Shown here: piece after piece, positions 34,608 to 43,035 of the stretch
Layout of the letters: each line of letters begins with the position of its first letter
Numbering within the stretch: position 1 is the first letter of the stretch
Assembly: GCF_001558695.1 (NCBI RefSeq)
Contig: NZ_LNTU01000001.1
Location: 558,001-622,000 of the forward strand
Direction of reading: 5' to 3'
DNA length: 64,000 bases
Source of the DNA: Paramesorhizobium deserti
GTDB taxonomy: Bacteria; Pseudomonadota; Alphaproteobacteria; Rhizobiales; Rhizobiaceae
The notes under the pieces: generated by a model
Databases searched by the model: none
Seen by the model: the letters and a program-made list of their open reading frames with translations, nothing else
What the model was told of the DNA's origin: nothing
Program-made: the position numbers and the translations under genes

Positions 34608-36502
34608 CCGGCATCTTCACGCAGGATCGCGCTGCGGCCGCCAGGGCGCTGCACCGGATGGTGGAGGCGCAAAGACATCGCGGGCCGGACGGCAGCGGCG
34701 AAAGCATCGTGCCTTTCGGCAGCGGCATTCTGGCGCTCGGCCATACGCGGCTCGCGGTGATCGACGTTTCGTCGGCCGGTGCGCAGCCGATGGTCCACCC
34801 GGTGACAGGCGATCGTCTCGTCTTCAACGGCGAGATCTACAATCATGGCCTTCTCAGGCACGAACTTGCGGCGCGCGGCTGCGTCTTCCGGGGAACGAGC
34901 GACAGCGAAACCCTGCTGCATGCGCTTGTCGAATGGGGGGCTGATTGCATCAACCGGCTCGAAGGCATGTTCTCCTTCGCGTTTCATCGCGCGGCGACAG
35001 GCGAATTGCTGCTGGCGCGCGACCCGCTCGGCATCAAGCCGCTCTATCTCGCGCGAGGGCGTGACCTGATCTTCGCCAGCGAGGTGCGAGCGCTCTTGCG
35101 CTCCGGCCTCGTTCCCCGTGAGACAAGCGCCCGGGGATTGGCGGGGCTCCTTTCGTACGGCGCGGTACAACATCCATTCACGCTGTTCGAGGCGGTGCGT
35201 TCCTTCCCGGCGGGATGCTGGCAACGCTTCCATGCCGATGGACGTGTGGATGACCCCATCCGCTACTGGGCTCCGGCTCGGCCGGACCCGATCCGCGACA
35301 TGGCGAGCACCGTTGCGGCGGTCCGGGAAACGGTGGATGCCGCAGTGCGCGATCATCTCATCAGCGACGTTCCGCTGGGGCTGTTCCTGTCGTCGGGGCT
35401 CGACAGCTCTATCGTCGCCGGCATGGCATCGCGGCATGTGCCCGATCTGCGCAGCTTCACCGTCGGCTTTGCCGATAATCCTGACATGAACGAGCTGGCG
35501 CTGGCCGGCAAAACGGCCGCGCTTTTCGGTCTGCGGCATACGGAATGCCTCATCAATGGCGGCGATGCGCTCAATGCCGTCACGGCCTGGCTCGATGCGC
35601 TCGACCAGCCCTCGATCGACGGCCTCAATGTCTATGTGATTTCGAAGGCGGCGCGCGAGCGCGGCATCAAGGTCGCTCTTTCCGGCCAGGGCGGGGACGA
35701 ATTGTTCGGCGGCTACTCCACCTTCCGCGACGTGCCGATGCTGCAGCGCATGATGCGGCCGATTTCGGCTCTTCCGCCCGCATTGCGCCGCCGCCTGGCT
35801 GAAATCGCGACCATCGGCCGTTCCGCCAGCACCAAAGCCAAGGCGTCGGCGATCGCCGGCTGCGATGGCGATCTCGTTAGCCTCTACATGCAGCGGCGGC
35901 GGCTGATGACGCCGGCTCAGCTCTCCCGTCTGGGCCTCGATCATGTCACGGCGGGGCTGACCGCCGATTTCCACGATCCACGCGAAATCGATGCTCTCGC
36001 CATCGAGGAAAATGACCCCGCATGGACGGTCTCGCTTCTGGAAAGCAGGTTCTATCTCGGCAACATGCTACTCAGGGACGGCGACGCCAACAGCATGGCG
36101 CACGGCTTCGAAGTCCGGGTGCCATTCCTCGACCGCCGGCTCATCGATCTGACGGCCTCGATCCCGGCGCATATCCGGCTTCCTGGCAAGGGCAGTCCGA
36201 AACATCTGCTGCGTGCGGCCTTCACCGACATATTGCGTCCCGAGCTCCTCTCCCAGCCGAAATCCGGGTTTGCCCTGCCGATCGGGCGCTGGATGACCGA
36301 TCCACTCCTCGATATCTGCCGTGAGGGCGTCGAAACCCTGAAAGGCTGCGGCCTGCTCGAACCCGCCGGCGTCGATGCGATATGGGACATCTTCGCCGAC
36401 GAGCCGGAAACGCCAGCCTGGTCGCGCGCATTCCTGTGCGTCGTTATCGGCCAATATCTGCAGCGGATATCCGAACCATCTGAGGTGAGGCTGGCGTCAT
36501 GA
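34595..36502 (+). CDS. AsnB-like glutamine-dependent amidotransferase
   Basis: Asparagine-synthase-type protein of 635 residues. The N-terminal class II glutaminase domain has the nucleophile Cys2 (MCGIAGIF), HRGPDGSG and a downstream FNGEIYNH block. The synthase domain has the ATP-binding SSGLDSS (266-272) and VALSGQGGDELFGGY. In glycan loci such proteins often amidate a uronic acid or other carboxylated sugar rather than aspartate; that is inference from position. It sits between two glycosyltransferase genes with overlapping ends, so it is part of the glycan operon. Confidence 0.9.
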   Translation: MCGIAGIFTQDRAAAARALHRMVEAQRHRGPDGSGESIVPFGSGILALGHTRLAVIDVSSAGAQPMVHPVTGDRLVFNGEIYNHGLLRHELAARGCVFRGTSDSETLLHALVEWGADCINRLEGMFSFAFHRAATGELLLARDPLGIKPLYLARGRDLIFASEVRALLRSGLVPRETSARGLAGLLSYGAVQHPFTLFEAVRSFPAGCWQRFHADGRVDDPIRYWAPARPDPIRDMASTVAAVRETVDAAVRDHLISDVPLGLFLSSGLDSSIVAGMASRHVPDLRSFTVGFADNPDMNELALAGKTAALFGLRHTECLINGGDALNAVTAWLDALDQPSIDGLNVYVISKAARERGIKVALSGQGGDELFGGYSTFRDVPMLQRMMRPISALPPALRRRLAEIATIGRSASTKAKASAIAGCDGDLVSLYMQRRRLMTPAQLSRLGLDHVTAGLTADFHDPREIDALAIEENDPAWTVSLLESRFYLGNMLLRDGDANSMAHGFEVRVPFLDRRLIDLTASIPAHIRLPGKGSPKHLLRAAFTDILRPELLSQPKSGFALPIGRWMTDPLLDICREGVETLKGCGLLEPAGVDAIWDIFADEPETPAWSRAFLCVVIGQYLQRISEPSEVRLAS

Positions 36503-37701
36503 AGATCGTCCATGTCATCGGCTCGATCGACCCGGCCAAGGGAGGGCCGCAGGCGGTCGTCATCCGCCTTGCCGCGGCTCAGGCCGCACTCGGCCATCAA
36601 GTGCATCTCGTCAGCTATGGCAATCCGGAGATCGAGAAACGGGCATTTCTGGCGGCGGCCGCCATCCCCAATTCCCAGAAGGTGCAGCGTCACATCCTGC
36701 CCATACCAACGCGCATCGAACGGCTGTTCGCACCGCGAGCGCACCGCCTCCTCCGTCGCCTCCTGGCGGAGACGGATTTCGTGCATCTGCACGGCGTGTG
36801 GGAGGCAAACCTGCGCATCGCGGCCGTGCTCGCAAGGCGGCGCGGCATTCCTTATTGCGTGCGTCCGGCCGGCATGCTCGATGTCTGGAGCCTGCAGCAG
36901 AAGGCATGGAAAAAGCGGTTGGCGCTGATGGCCGGTTATCGCCGGATGCTCGATGGCTCGGCTTTCATTCAGGCACTGAATGCGGATGAAGCCAAGCTCA
37001 TGGAGCCGCTTGGCCTCAAGCCCCTGAGCGCGGTCATCCCGAACGGCATTTTTTTGGAAGAGCTCGAACCGGATGGCCGGAGCGACGTTTTCCGCCGCCG
37101 CATTCCCGCTCTCAGGGCCAGGCGTTTCGTTTTATTCCTCTCACGGCTCCATTACAAGAAAGGCCTGGATATTCTGGCAGAGGCCTTTGCGATTGCCGCT
37201 TCCGCCTGCCCGGATATCGACCTGGTCGTCGCCGGACCGGACGAGGGAGCAGGAGAGGCCTTCAAACAGGCGATCGCGGCCAAGGGCCTCACTGACCGCG
37301 TGCATCTGGCCGGCCCGCTCTACGGTCGGGAAAAGATACGCGCGATGCTGGAGGCGGAATGCTTCTGCCTGCCGAGCAGGCAGGAAGGCTTCAGCGTCGC
37401 GATCACCGAGGCGCTTGCCTGCGGGCTGCCTGTCGTCATCACCGACGCCTGCCATTTCCCCGAAGTGGAAAGCGCGGGCGCCGGCCTGATATGCAGCCTC
37501 GATGCGGCCGCTGTCGCCGATGCGCTCGTGACCATTCTCCATGATCCCGAAACGGCCCGCATCATGGGCGAGAGAGGCCGGGCGCTGGTCCGGCGGCATT
37601 ATACCTGGCCGCAGATCGCGCAGCGAACGATCGAGACCTATGCGGCGGTGCTCGATATGGAGCGGCGCGTGTTCACGGCGCGGGCCGGATTGCCGGCATA
37701 G
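36499..37701 (+). CDS. glycosyltransferase family 4
   Basis: GT-B transferase of 400 residues. The N-terminus is KIVHVIGSIDPAKGGPQAVVIRLAAAQAALGH. The donor domain shows LFLSRLHYKKGLDILAEAFAIA, VVAGPDEGAGEAFKQAI and the E-x7-E motif PSRQEGFSVAITEALACGLPVV. The sugar is unknown. Its start overlaps the asnB-like stop by four bases. Its last 64 bases overlap the convergent acetyltransferase gene on the other strand. Confidence 0.88.
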   Translation: MKIVHVIGSIDPAKGGPQAVVIRLAAAQAALGHQVHLVSYGNPEIEKRAFLAAAAIPNSQKVQRHILPIPTRIERLFAPRAHRLLRRLLAETDFVHLHGVWEANLRIAAVLARRRGIPYCVRPAGMLDVWSLQQKAWKKRLALMAGYRRMLDGSAFIQALNADEAKLMEPLGLKPLSAVIPNGIFLEELEPDGRSDVFRRRIPALRARRFVLFLSRLHYKKGLDILAEAFAIAASACPDIDLVVAGPDEGAGEAFKQAIAAKGLTDRVHLAGPLYGREKIRAMLEAECFCLPSRQEGFSVAITEALACGLPVVITDACHFPEVESAGAGLICSLDAAAVADALVTILHDPETARIMGERGRALVRRHYTWPQIAQRTIETYAAVLDMERRVFTARAGLPA

Positions 37702-38240
37702 ACCGTCCAGCCATCGAGATCCCGGAAGGCGACACCGCGCGCGCCCAGCACGGCCCCTTCGCCCACCGTTACTCCCGGCCCGACAAATGCTTCAGCTGCG
37801 ATCCAGCCGTGCCGGCCGACCGAGATCGACCGGGATTTCAGCGGGAAATCCGGATGGTTGATATCATGCGTTCCGGTGCAGAGATGGGCGCGCTGCGAGA
37901 CAATGGCGAAGTCCGCGAGGCTGACGGGCGCGACGTTGTAGCAAATGGCGCCGGGCCCGAGCGAAGAATGCGCGCCCATACTGAGATGCGCCGGCCACCA
38001 GATGCGCGCGCTGCCGCGTACGATGGCCGTCGGGTGAATCTCGGCACCGAACGCGCGCAGAACCAGACCGCGCCAGCGCCACATGAAGGATGGCGTCCAG
38101 GCGGCGAGGACCAGCCAGGCTGCGGACCAGACGAGCCGCATCATGCGATGACGGAGCGCAAAGGTCGGCCCGCCGAGAAGCGGCGCAGGTGCTGCTGACG
38201 GCGGGGAATGCGGTTCGGAATAACGCGACAGCATCGGCAT
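37638..38240 (-). CDS. left-handed beta-helix acetyltransferase (WcaF/CysE-like)
   Basis: Hexapeptide-repeat O-acetyltransferase of 200 residues. The N-terminus has hydrophobic helices (VWSAAWLVLAAWTPSFMWRWRGLVL). The beta-helix covers about residues 70-185 with the repeats HPTAIVRGSARIWW, MGAHSSLGPGAICY and VGPGVTVGEGAVLGARGV. It also has TGTHDINHPDF with the likely catalytic His, ending VYAGNPARAV. It would O-acetylate a sugar of the repeat unit. ATG at 38240 has a strong GAGAGGAG ribosome site. It is the last gene of the minus-strand operon that begins with the WecA-type gene. Confidence 0.88.
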   Translation of the reverse strand: MPMLSRYSEPHSPPSAAPAPLLGGPTFALRHRMMRLVWSAAWLVLAAWTPSFMWRWRGLVLRAFGAEIHPTAIVRGSARIWWPAHLSMGAHSSLGPGAICYNVAPVSLADFAIVSQRAHLCTGTHDINHPDFPLKSRSISVGRHGWIAAEAFVGPGVTVGEGAVLGARGVAFRDLDGWTVYAGNPARAVNTRRSISSTAA

Positions 38241-38246
38241 CTCCTC

Positions 38247-38381
38247 TCAATCCGGTCTAAGAGCCCAACGGAACCGGCGTAGGGCGGCCACCGCGGATCG
38301 AGGGAGCGCCGCGCCCCTCCCGCCGCCGGCGAAAAGCCACACCACAGTGAGGATGAATATCCAGGTCATCGGCCAGTTCAT
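38247..38381 (-). CDS. 44-residue single-helix membrane protein
   Basis: A small frame beginning MNWPMTWIFILTVVWLF, one membrane helix, followed by a basic tail (RSAVAALRRFRWALRP). Its ATG overlaps the ydcF-like stop by four bases (ATGA), and its stop is six bases before the acetyltransferase start. This is exactly the spacing seen between the other genes of this operon, which is why I call it. No family is recognised. It may be a small partner of the YdcF protein or of the acetyltransferase. Confidence 0.55.
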   Translation of the reverse strand: MNWPMTWIFILTVVWLFAGGGRGAALPRSAVAALRRFRWALRPD

Positions 38382-39040
38382 GCCCGATGCTCCACGCCGG
38401 AACAGGACCCGGTTTCTGCCCTGGTCCTGTTCGCAGGAAAGAACCGCAGCCTGTACCACAGGAGCTTCGGGTATTCCTTCAGGACGGCGAGGCCATAGGG
38501 ACCAAGGACGGTGCGCCAGAACGTATCAGGCGGTTCGACGACGGAAGACGTCCAGTTGATGTGCGGGCATATCGTAGCGAAGCTTGCCACGGCGCGGCGC
38601 GAATGGAACCAGTTCGTCACCATCACGGCGCGGCGAACGTTCAACCGTTCAAGATATGGCGCCGAATAGAGCGCGTTCTGCCACGTGCTGCCCGACAGGC
38701 ACTCGACCTGGATGGCGGAGCGCGGAACACCCCTGTGGATCATCTGGTAGCGAATGGAAAAGCAGTCGCCATCGCCGCTGACGAGAATGACCGGCGCCCT
38801 CCCCTCAAGCCAGAGATCGGAAGCATGAACCGCCCTGGCAGGACCGTCTCCACCGAGCACCACGATCACATCGGCTCTGGCCGTACCGCTGCGTACGGTC
38901 AGCAGGGGATCGGCCCAGAAGATGGCCGCCAGCGCGCCGGCAATGAGCATGACGCAAAGGATCAGGCTACGCAGAACGAGCGAACTGCCTTTACTGATGC
39001 TGCCCGACGCGGTCGTATGTCTCGCAGGAGCTGTACTCAC
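38378..39040 (-). CDS. YdcF/ElyC family protein (DUF218)
   Basis: Protein of 220 residues with one N-terminal membrane helix (LILCVMLIAGALAAIFWADPL) and a DUF218 domain: ARADVIVVLGGDGPARAVHASDLWLEG, PVILVSGDGD and VMVTNWFHSRRAVASF. DUF218 proteins act in envelope biogenesis and undecaprenyl-phosphate-linked processes in some bacteria; the reaction is unknown. The start is GTG at 39040, with GGGGGA nine bases before it. This overlaps the GT2 gene by 50 bases. No ATG start gives a complete membrane segment. Confidence 0.83.
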   Translation of the reverse strand: MSTAPARHTTASGSISKGSSLVLRSLILCVMLIAGALAAIFWADPLLTVRSGTARADVIVVLGGDGPARAVHASDLWLEGRAPVILVSGDGDCFSIRYQMIHRGVPRSAIQVECLSGSTWQNALYSAPYLERLNVRRAVMVTNWFHSRRAVASFATICPHINWTSSVVEPPDTFWRTVLGPYGLAVLKEYPKLLWYRLRFFPANRTRAETGSCSGVEHRA

Positions 39041-39869
39041 CCGGCAAATCCCCCAGCCGTTGGCGTTGTTCCTCGGTCTTCACCACGATCATGAATTCGT
39101 AGGCGGCGAGCAGCCGGCAATAGAGATAGCCTGGCCGGCCATCGAGAAAGCCGCCGCGCAGCAGATACATGTAAAGGAAGCGCAGAGTAGGCCTGAAGGG
39201 CAGCCTGTAGGAGAGCGCCTTGAGCCCACGGCGTCGCAGATCGGATTTGGTGCTGAGCAGGCTTGCCCAGTCGATCTTGCGCTCCAGCCTCCGGCTCGAC
39301 GAGAGATCGGCCTCCACAGAGGAATAGCGGTTGTGCTTGTCGTACCAGGCTTCCAGCCCCTTGTTGAAGCTGTAATGGACGAAGTGGGATTTCAGCTCGC
39401 CGGTCGGGCCGTCGCCGATGCATCGTGAATGGACCGAGCGTTCGAAACGCACCCTGTCGGGCCGCACCAGCCGTGTGATCCAGGTGGGATAGAGGCTGCT
39501 GCGGCGGATCCAGCGGCCCATGAACATGTTCTTGTAGCGAGCCTTGAAGAACGCTTCTGGACGGGATGGGTCGCGGGCGATGGCCAGCATCTCGTCACGC
39601 AGGTCCGGCGGGGTGACCTCGTCGGCGTCGGGCGTATAGACCCATGGATATTTGAACTCGATTTCCGTCAGCCCATGCATGCGCTGTCGGTCTTCCGTAT
39701 CATAGGCCCGCTGGTAGACGCGGGCGCCCGCCGCCCTGGCGATCTCGACCGTGCGGTCGGTGCTGAAGGAATCGAGGATGACGATGTCGTCGCTCCATGA
39801 AAGCGAGGCAAGGCATGCAGGCAGATTGACTTCCTCGTTCAGCGTCATGATGAGAACCGAAATGCTCAT
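38991..39869 (-). CDS. glycosyltransferase family 2 (WaaE/KdtX-like)
   Basis: GT-A transferase of 292 residues. It has ISVLIMTLNEEVNLPACLASLSWSDDIVILDSFSTDRT, then the metal-binding region YTPDADEVTPPDLRDEM (DAD) and the WaaE-like WITRLVRPDRVRFERSVHSRC with SHFVHYSFNKGLEAWYDKHNRYSS. The C-terminus has a hydrophobic helix region that fits membrane association. It adds a sugar to a lipid- or core-linked acceptor. Its start overlaps the WecA-type stop by four bases. Confidence 0.87.
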   Translation of the reverse strand: MSISVLIMTLNEEVNLPACLASLSWSDDIVILDSFSTDRTVEIARAAGARVYQRAYDTEDRQRMHGLTEIEFKYPWVYTPDADEVTPPDLRDEMLAIARDPSRPEAFFKARYKNMFMGRWIRRSSLYPTWITRLVRPDRVRFERSVHSRCIGDGPTGELKSHFVHYSFNKGLEAWYDKHNRYSSVEADLSSSRRLERKIDWASLLSTKSDLRRRGLKALSYRLPFRPTLRFLYMYLLRGGFLDGRPGYLYCRLLAAYEFMIVVKTEEQRQRLGDLPGEYSSCETYDRVGQHQ

Positions 39870-40960
39870 GGTGCAGCTCCGGGGATGGTCGTTTGCGGAT
39901 TTGCAGGACGAGGCAGACGAAGCGCGGCGTGCGACTGGCCAGTCATGCGGAAGACGAAGATCGTGTGCAGAGCAACCGGAATGATGAGGCCCGCAGCCAG
40001 GAGCTGCGCCGGCAGCTGCATGATAACACCAAAATAGGCCACGGCGCCGCCAAGCGCCGAAAGGGCAACCAGCACCAATGTCGTCCTGGCCGGCGACAGG
40101 CCTGTGTCCTGCAAGAGGTGATGAAGATGCCAGCGGTCGGCGGAAAACGGGCTGCGTCCAGCGGCAATGCGGCGGATGATGAGGCTCAGCGTATCAATAA
40201 CCGGAATGACCACGATCCAGAGCAATACGGGGAATGGCAGGCCATTCCTGCCGGCGGACAAGGCGATGATGAAGCAGCCGATCACCGCCCCGAGGAGCGT
40301 ACTGCCCGCATCGCCGAGAAAGACACTGGCCTTCATGCGCCAACGATGACGCATGTTGAAGCCAAGGAAGCCGATTACCGCGGCAAGCAGGATCAGTGAT
40401 TGCACCGCTGTGGAGACGCGCCCCCCATGGAACGCGAGAAGCGCGAGCCAGAAGAGAGCCGTCGCCGCACTGCCGCCGGCGAGCCCGTCGACGCCATCGG
40501 TCATATTGACGGCATTGATGACGCCAACGATGAAGACAATGGCAACGAGCAGGATGAGCGGTGTAAGCTGAGCCGTCAGCTCGGGCGGGACGATGCCGGA
40601 GAGATTGAGATTGGCGACATCGCCGATATTGATGATCATATAGGCGGCAACCGTCTGTGCCAGGAGCCGCGGCAGAGCCGGCAAAGCGAAGCGATCATCC
40701 ATCGCACCAAAAAGCAAAATCAGGAAAAGACCCGAGAAAACGGACCAGGAGAGCTGCATCCTGTCTTCCAGCAAGATATTGGCAATGAAGAAGGCGGCAA
40801 AGATGGCAATCCCGCCACAGAGCGGGACTGCGCCCTCATGCAGCTTCCGCGCATCGGGGACGTCCAGCAAGCGCCATTCGCCTGCAAAGCGCCGAAGGCC
40901 GATATTCAATACAATCGAAAGGGAAAATGCGGTCAGGATGCTGAGATACAGGCTCGCCAA
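39866..40960 (-). CDS. polyprenyl-phosphate glycosylphosphotransferase (MraY/WecA family)
   Basis: Polytopic membrane enzyme of 364 residues with about ten helices. Family motifs: RKLHEGAVPLCGG, GAMDDRFALP, NAVNMTDGVDGLAGG (catalytic Asp region), FLGDAGSTLLG and DRWHLHHLLQD (HxHH motif of the sugar pocket). It would start the repeat unit by moving a HexNAc-1-phosphate from its UDP sugar to undecaprenyl phosphate. The start is TTG at 40960, preceded by GGGGGAGGG at five bases, and no ATG fits. First gene of the minus-strand operon. Confidence 0.9.
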   Translation of the reverse strand: MASLYLSILTAFSLSIVLNIGLRRFAGEWRLLDVPDARKLHEGAVPLCGGIAIFAAFFIANILLEDRMQLSWSVFSGLFLILLFGAMDDRFALPALPRLLAQTVAAYMIINIGDVANLNLSGIVPPELTAQLTPLILLVAIVFIVGVINAVNMTDGVDGLAGGSAATALFWLALLAFHGGRVSTAVQSLILLAAVIGFLGFNMRHRWRMKASVFLGDAGSTLLGAVIGCFIIALSAGRNGLPFPVLLWIVVIPVIDTLSLIIRRIAAGRSPFSADRWHLHHLLQDTGLSPARTTLVLVALSALGGAVAYFGVIMQLPAQLLAAGLIIPVALHTIFVFRMTGQSHAALRLPRPANPQTTIPGAAP

Positions 40961-41162
40961 TTGGTCCCTCCCCCACGATGCGGAGTTTTCTGGCGCACCC
41001 GAAATGCGCCGTCACCTCTCAAGGTTCTACCGGCAGGTGGCAGTGGGGACGATTTGGCAAATCAGCGGAAGCGTCACGCCTCCGGATGGCAGCCTCTCCG
41101 CCGAAATGGGTAAGATCGTTGCGCAATAGTGGGCTGGGTCGCGTTATCGCATAGGGCACAAT

Positions 41163-41268
41163 CCCCCTCATCCAGCTCTTCGGGCCACCTTCTCCCCGCG
41201 GGGAGGTGGCCGCATAGCGGCCAGTAAGGGAGAACATCGGCAGGCAAATTTGCCTGCCAGCTGCGCGA
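41163..41268. repeat. mosaic of palindromes, Rhizobiales-type intergenic repeat
   Basis: In order: GGCCACCT/AGGTGGCC arms (41183-41190, 41204-41211) around CCCCGCGGGG; GGCCGC-ATA-GCGGCC (41208-41222); a perfect 20-bp palindrome with GGCAGGCAAA as its left half (41239-41258); and CCAG...CTGG after it. The cttctccccgcgggga core is a familiar dispersed repeat in Rhizobiales (general knowledge). It fills part of the 570-base gap between the divergent WecA-type and flippase genes; the rest shows no gene except the small frame at 41450. Confidence 0.6.
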
Positions 41269-41449
41269 CTGGCGGGATGGCACTATATCCTCTCTTCTCA
41301 TCCTTTTTGCCTAAGCCCTACGCAGATTGGTGACGTTTTCCGGATGGCGGAACCGCCTATCTTCAAACCGGGCGGAGGAAGCCGGTTCGGCACGCATGTT
41401 TCCAACTGGAAGCGGCTTTTTTTTGCGCCCTGTCGAGGGGAGCACGGAA

Positions 41450-41536
41450 ATGAGCGACACAGGATCGATTCCACCCGCAAAAACAATAACGAACCGCCTG
41501 AATATCGGCAGATTTATCGGGCGGAACGACGCATGA
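41450..41536 (+). CDS. possible 28-residue leader peptide coupled to the flippase
   Basis: Frame beginning MSDTGSIPPAKTIT, with a strong ribosome site (GAGGGGAG, seven bases before the ATG). Its stop overlaps the flippase start by four bases (ATGA), although the flippase itself lacks a good ribosome site. A T8 run lies 25 bases upstream (41417-41424). The peptide resembles no family. It may serve only to bring ribosomes to the flippase start. Confidence 0.35.
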   Translation: MSDTGSIPPAKTITNRLNIGRFIGRNDA

Positions 41537-43017
41537 ACAGGATTCGCCGCGCCTTTTTCATGGCCACCTTGGAGCAATATCTGGCGCTGCTGATCGGCCT
41601 CGTCACGCTGGCCACCATGGCGCGGCTCCTCACGCCGGCGGAGATCGGCCTCGGGGTGATCGGCCTCGGGATCGGCACGATCACCTTTTCACTGCGCGAA
41701 TTCGCGAGCCCAGACTTCCTCATCAAGCGCGATCATGTCGATACGGAGGATGTTCGAACGTCCTTCACCATCCTCCTTGTTCTCACCACCGGCCTGGCCC
41801 TGCTGCTTTATCTCGGACGGGAGTGGCTGGCGGATTTCTATCACGATGGATCACTCGTCTATTTTCTCGATCTCATCATCATTGCAGCCTTCGTCGAAAC
41901 CCTGTCATTGCCGACGATCGCACTGTTGCGCCGGGACATGGCATTCGGAGTGCTCGCACGGATTCGAACGGCGGGGAGCGTCATCGCTTCGCTTACGACC
42001 ATTGGTTTCGCTTTTTTAGGCTTTGGCCATATGAGCTTCGCCTTCGGCCTGCTCGCCGGCGCGCTGACCACCACATTGCTCGCATTCGCCGCGCGACCAG
42101 TCATGTCGATCTTCCAGCCAAGCGTTTCATCACTGCGCGAGGCGCTGCATTTCGGCTCCTATATGGGCGCGACCTCCGTACTGAACAAAGTCTATGACAC
42201 GCTGCCGCAGCTCCTGCTCGGCCGCATCATGACCTCGACATCGGTCGGCATATTCAACCGCGCTAATGCCATCTGCGGCCTGCCGGACCGGGTTTTCCTG
42301 TCGGCCGTGTTTTCCGTCGCGTTTCCCATTCTCGCCGAACAGGTCCGCCAGGGGCAGGATTTGCGCCAATCCTATCTCAGGGCGATCAGCTACATCACCG
42401 TCGTCTACTGGCCATCGCAGATCCTGCTTGCGCTGCTCGCCTATCCAGCCGTGCACATCGTGCTTGGCGGAAACTGGAGTGAAGCGCCACCCATCGTCGC
42501 GATACTGTGCCTGGCCGGCACATTCTGGTTTCCGGTGATCCTGACCTATCCGCTGCTGATCGCGCTTGGTGAAAATCGCGAAGCCTTCGTCTCCAACTGC
42601 ATTGCGCGCATCGTATCCGCCGTCGTCCTATGCAGCGCCAGCTTCTGGGGACTAACGGCGCTGGCGCTCAGCCAGTTCATCACCCTGCCGTTCCAGATGA
42701 TGATATCGCTCTATTTCGTGCGAAAACATGTGCAGTTCGAATGGAGAGACCTGCTGGAGGCCATACGACCGAGTGCCGTCGTGACCGTGAGTGCCATGGT
42801 TGGTCCTGTCGTAGTCATTGCCGCGCATGGCTTCGCGCTCGATATCTCACCGCTTGCAGGGTTTTTTGCCGGCATTCTCGCGATCGCCGGTTGGCTCGTG
42901 GCCCTGATACGAACGCGCCATCCGTTCCTCACCGAGATCGAACGCGTCTTGCACAGGACTTTGCCGCGGCTATCGCTGCGAAAGACCGGCATGTCCAAAG
43001 TCACGCCTGCCGAATGA
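41533..43017 (+). CDS. Wzx-type oligosaccharide flippase
   Basis: MOP-superfamily flippase of 494 residues with about 12-14 membrane helices. The N-terminus is typical (RAFFMATLEQYLALLIGLVTLATMARLLTPAEIGLGVIGLG). Conserved blocks include LHFGSYMGATSVLNKVYDTLPQLLLGRIMTSTSVGIFNRA and LFRALP-like charged loops. It moves the undecaprenyl-linked repeat unit across the inner membrane. The start at 41533 overlaps the stop of a short upstream frame and probably depends on it for translation. A GT2 gene follows after 18 bases. Confidence 0.88.
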   Translation: MNRIRRAFFMATLEQYLALLIGLVTLATMARLLTPAEIGLGVIGLGIGTITFSLREFASPDFLIKRDHVDTEDVRTSFTILLVLTTGLALLLYLGREWLADFYHDGSLVYFLDLIIIAAFVETLSLPTIALLRRDMAFGVLARIRTAGSVIASLTTIGFAFLGFGHMSFAFGLLAGALTTTLLAFAARPVMSIFQPSVSSLREALHFGSYMGATSVLNKVYDTLPQLLLGRIMTSTSVGIFNRANAICGLPDRVFLSAVFSVAFPILAEQVRQGQDLRQSYLRAISYITVVYWPSQILLALLAYPAVHIVLGGNWSEAPPIVAILCLAGTFWFPVILTYPLLIALGENREAFVSNCIARIVSAVVLCSASFWGLTALALSQFITLPFQMMISLYFVRKHVQFEWRDLLEAIRPSAVVTVSAMVGPVVVIAAHGFALDISPLAGFFAGILAIAGWLVALIRTRHPFLTEIERVLHRTLPRLSLRKTGMSKVTPAE

Positions 43018-43035
43018 TCGGGAGCTTATGAAGCG

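Noticed and set aside
41163-41268. Palindrome mosaic as a CRISPR array or insertion-sequence end
   Set aside because: No regularly spaced repeat-spacer pattern and no transposase gene nearby.
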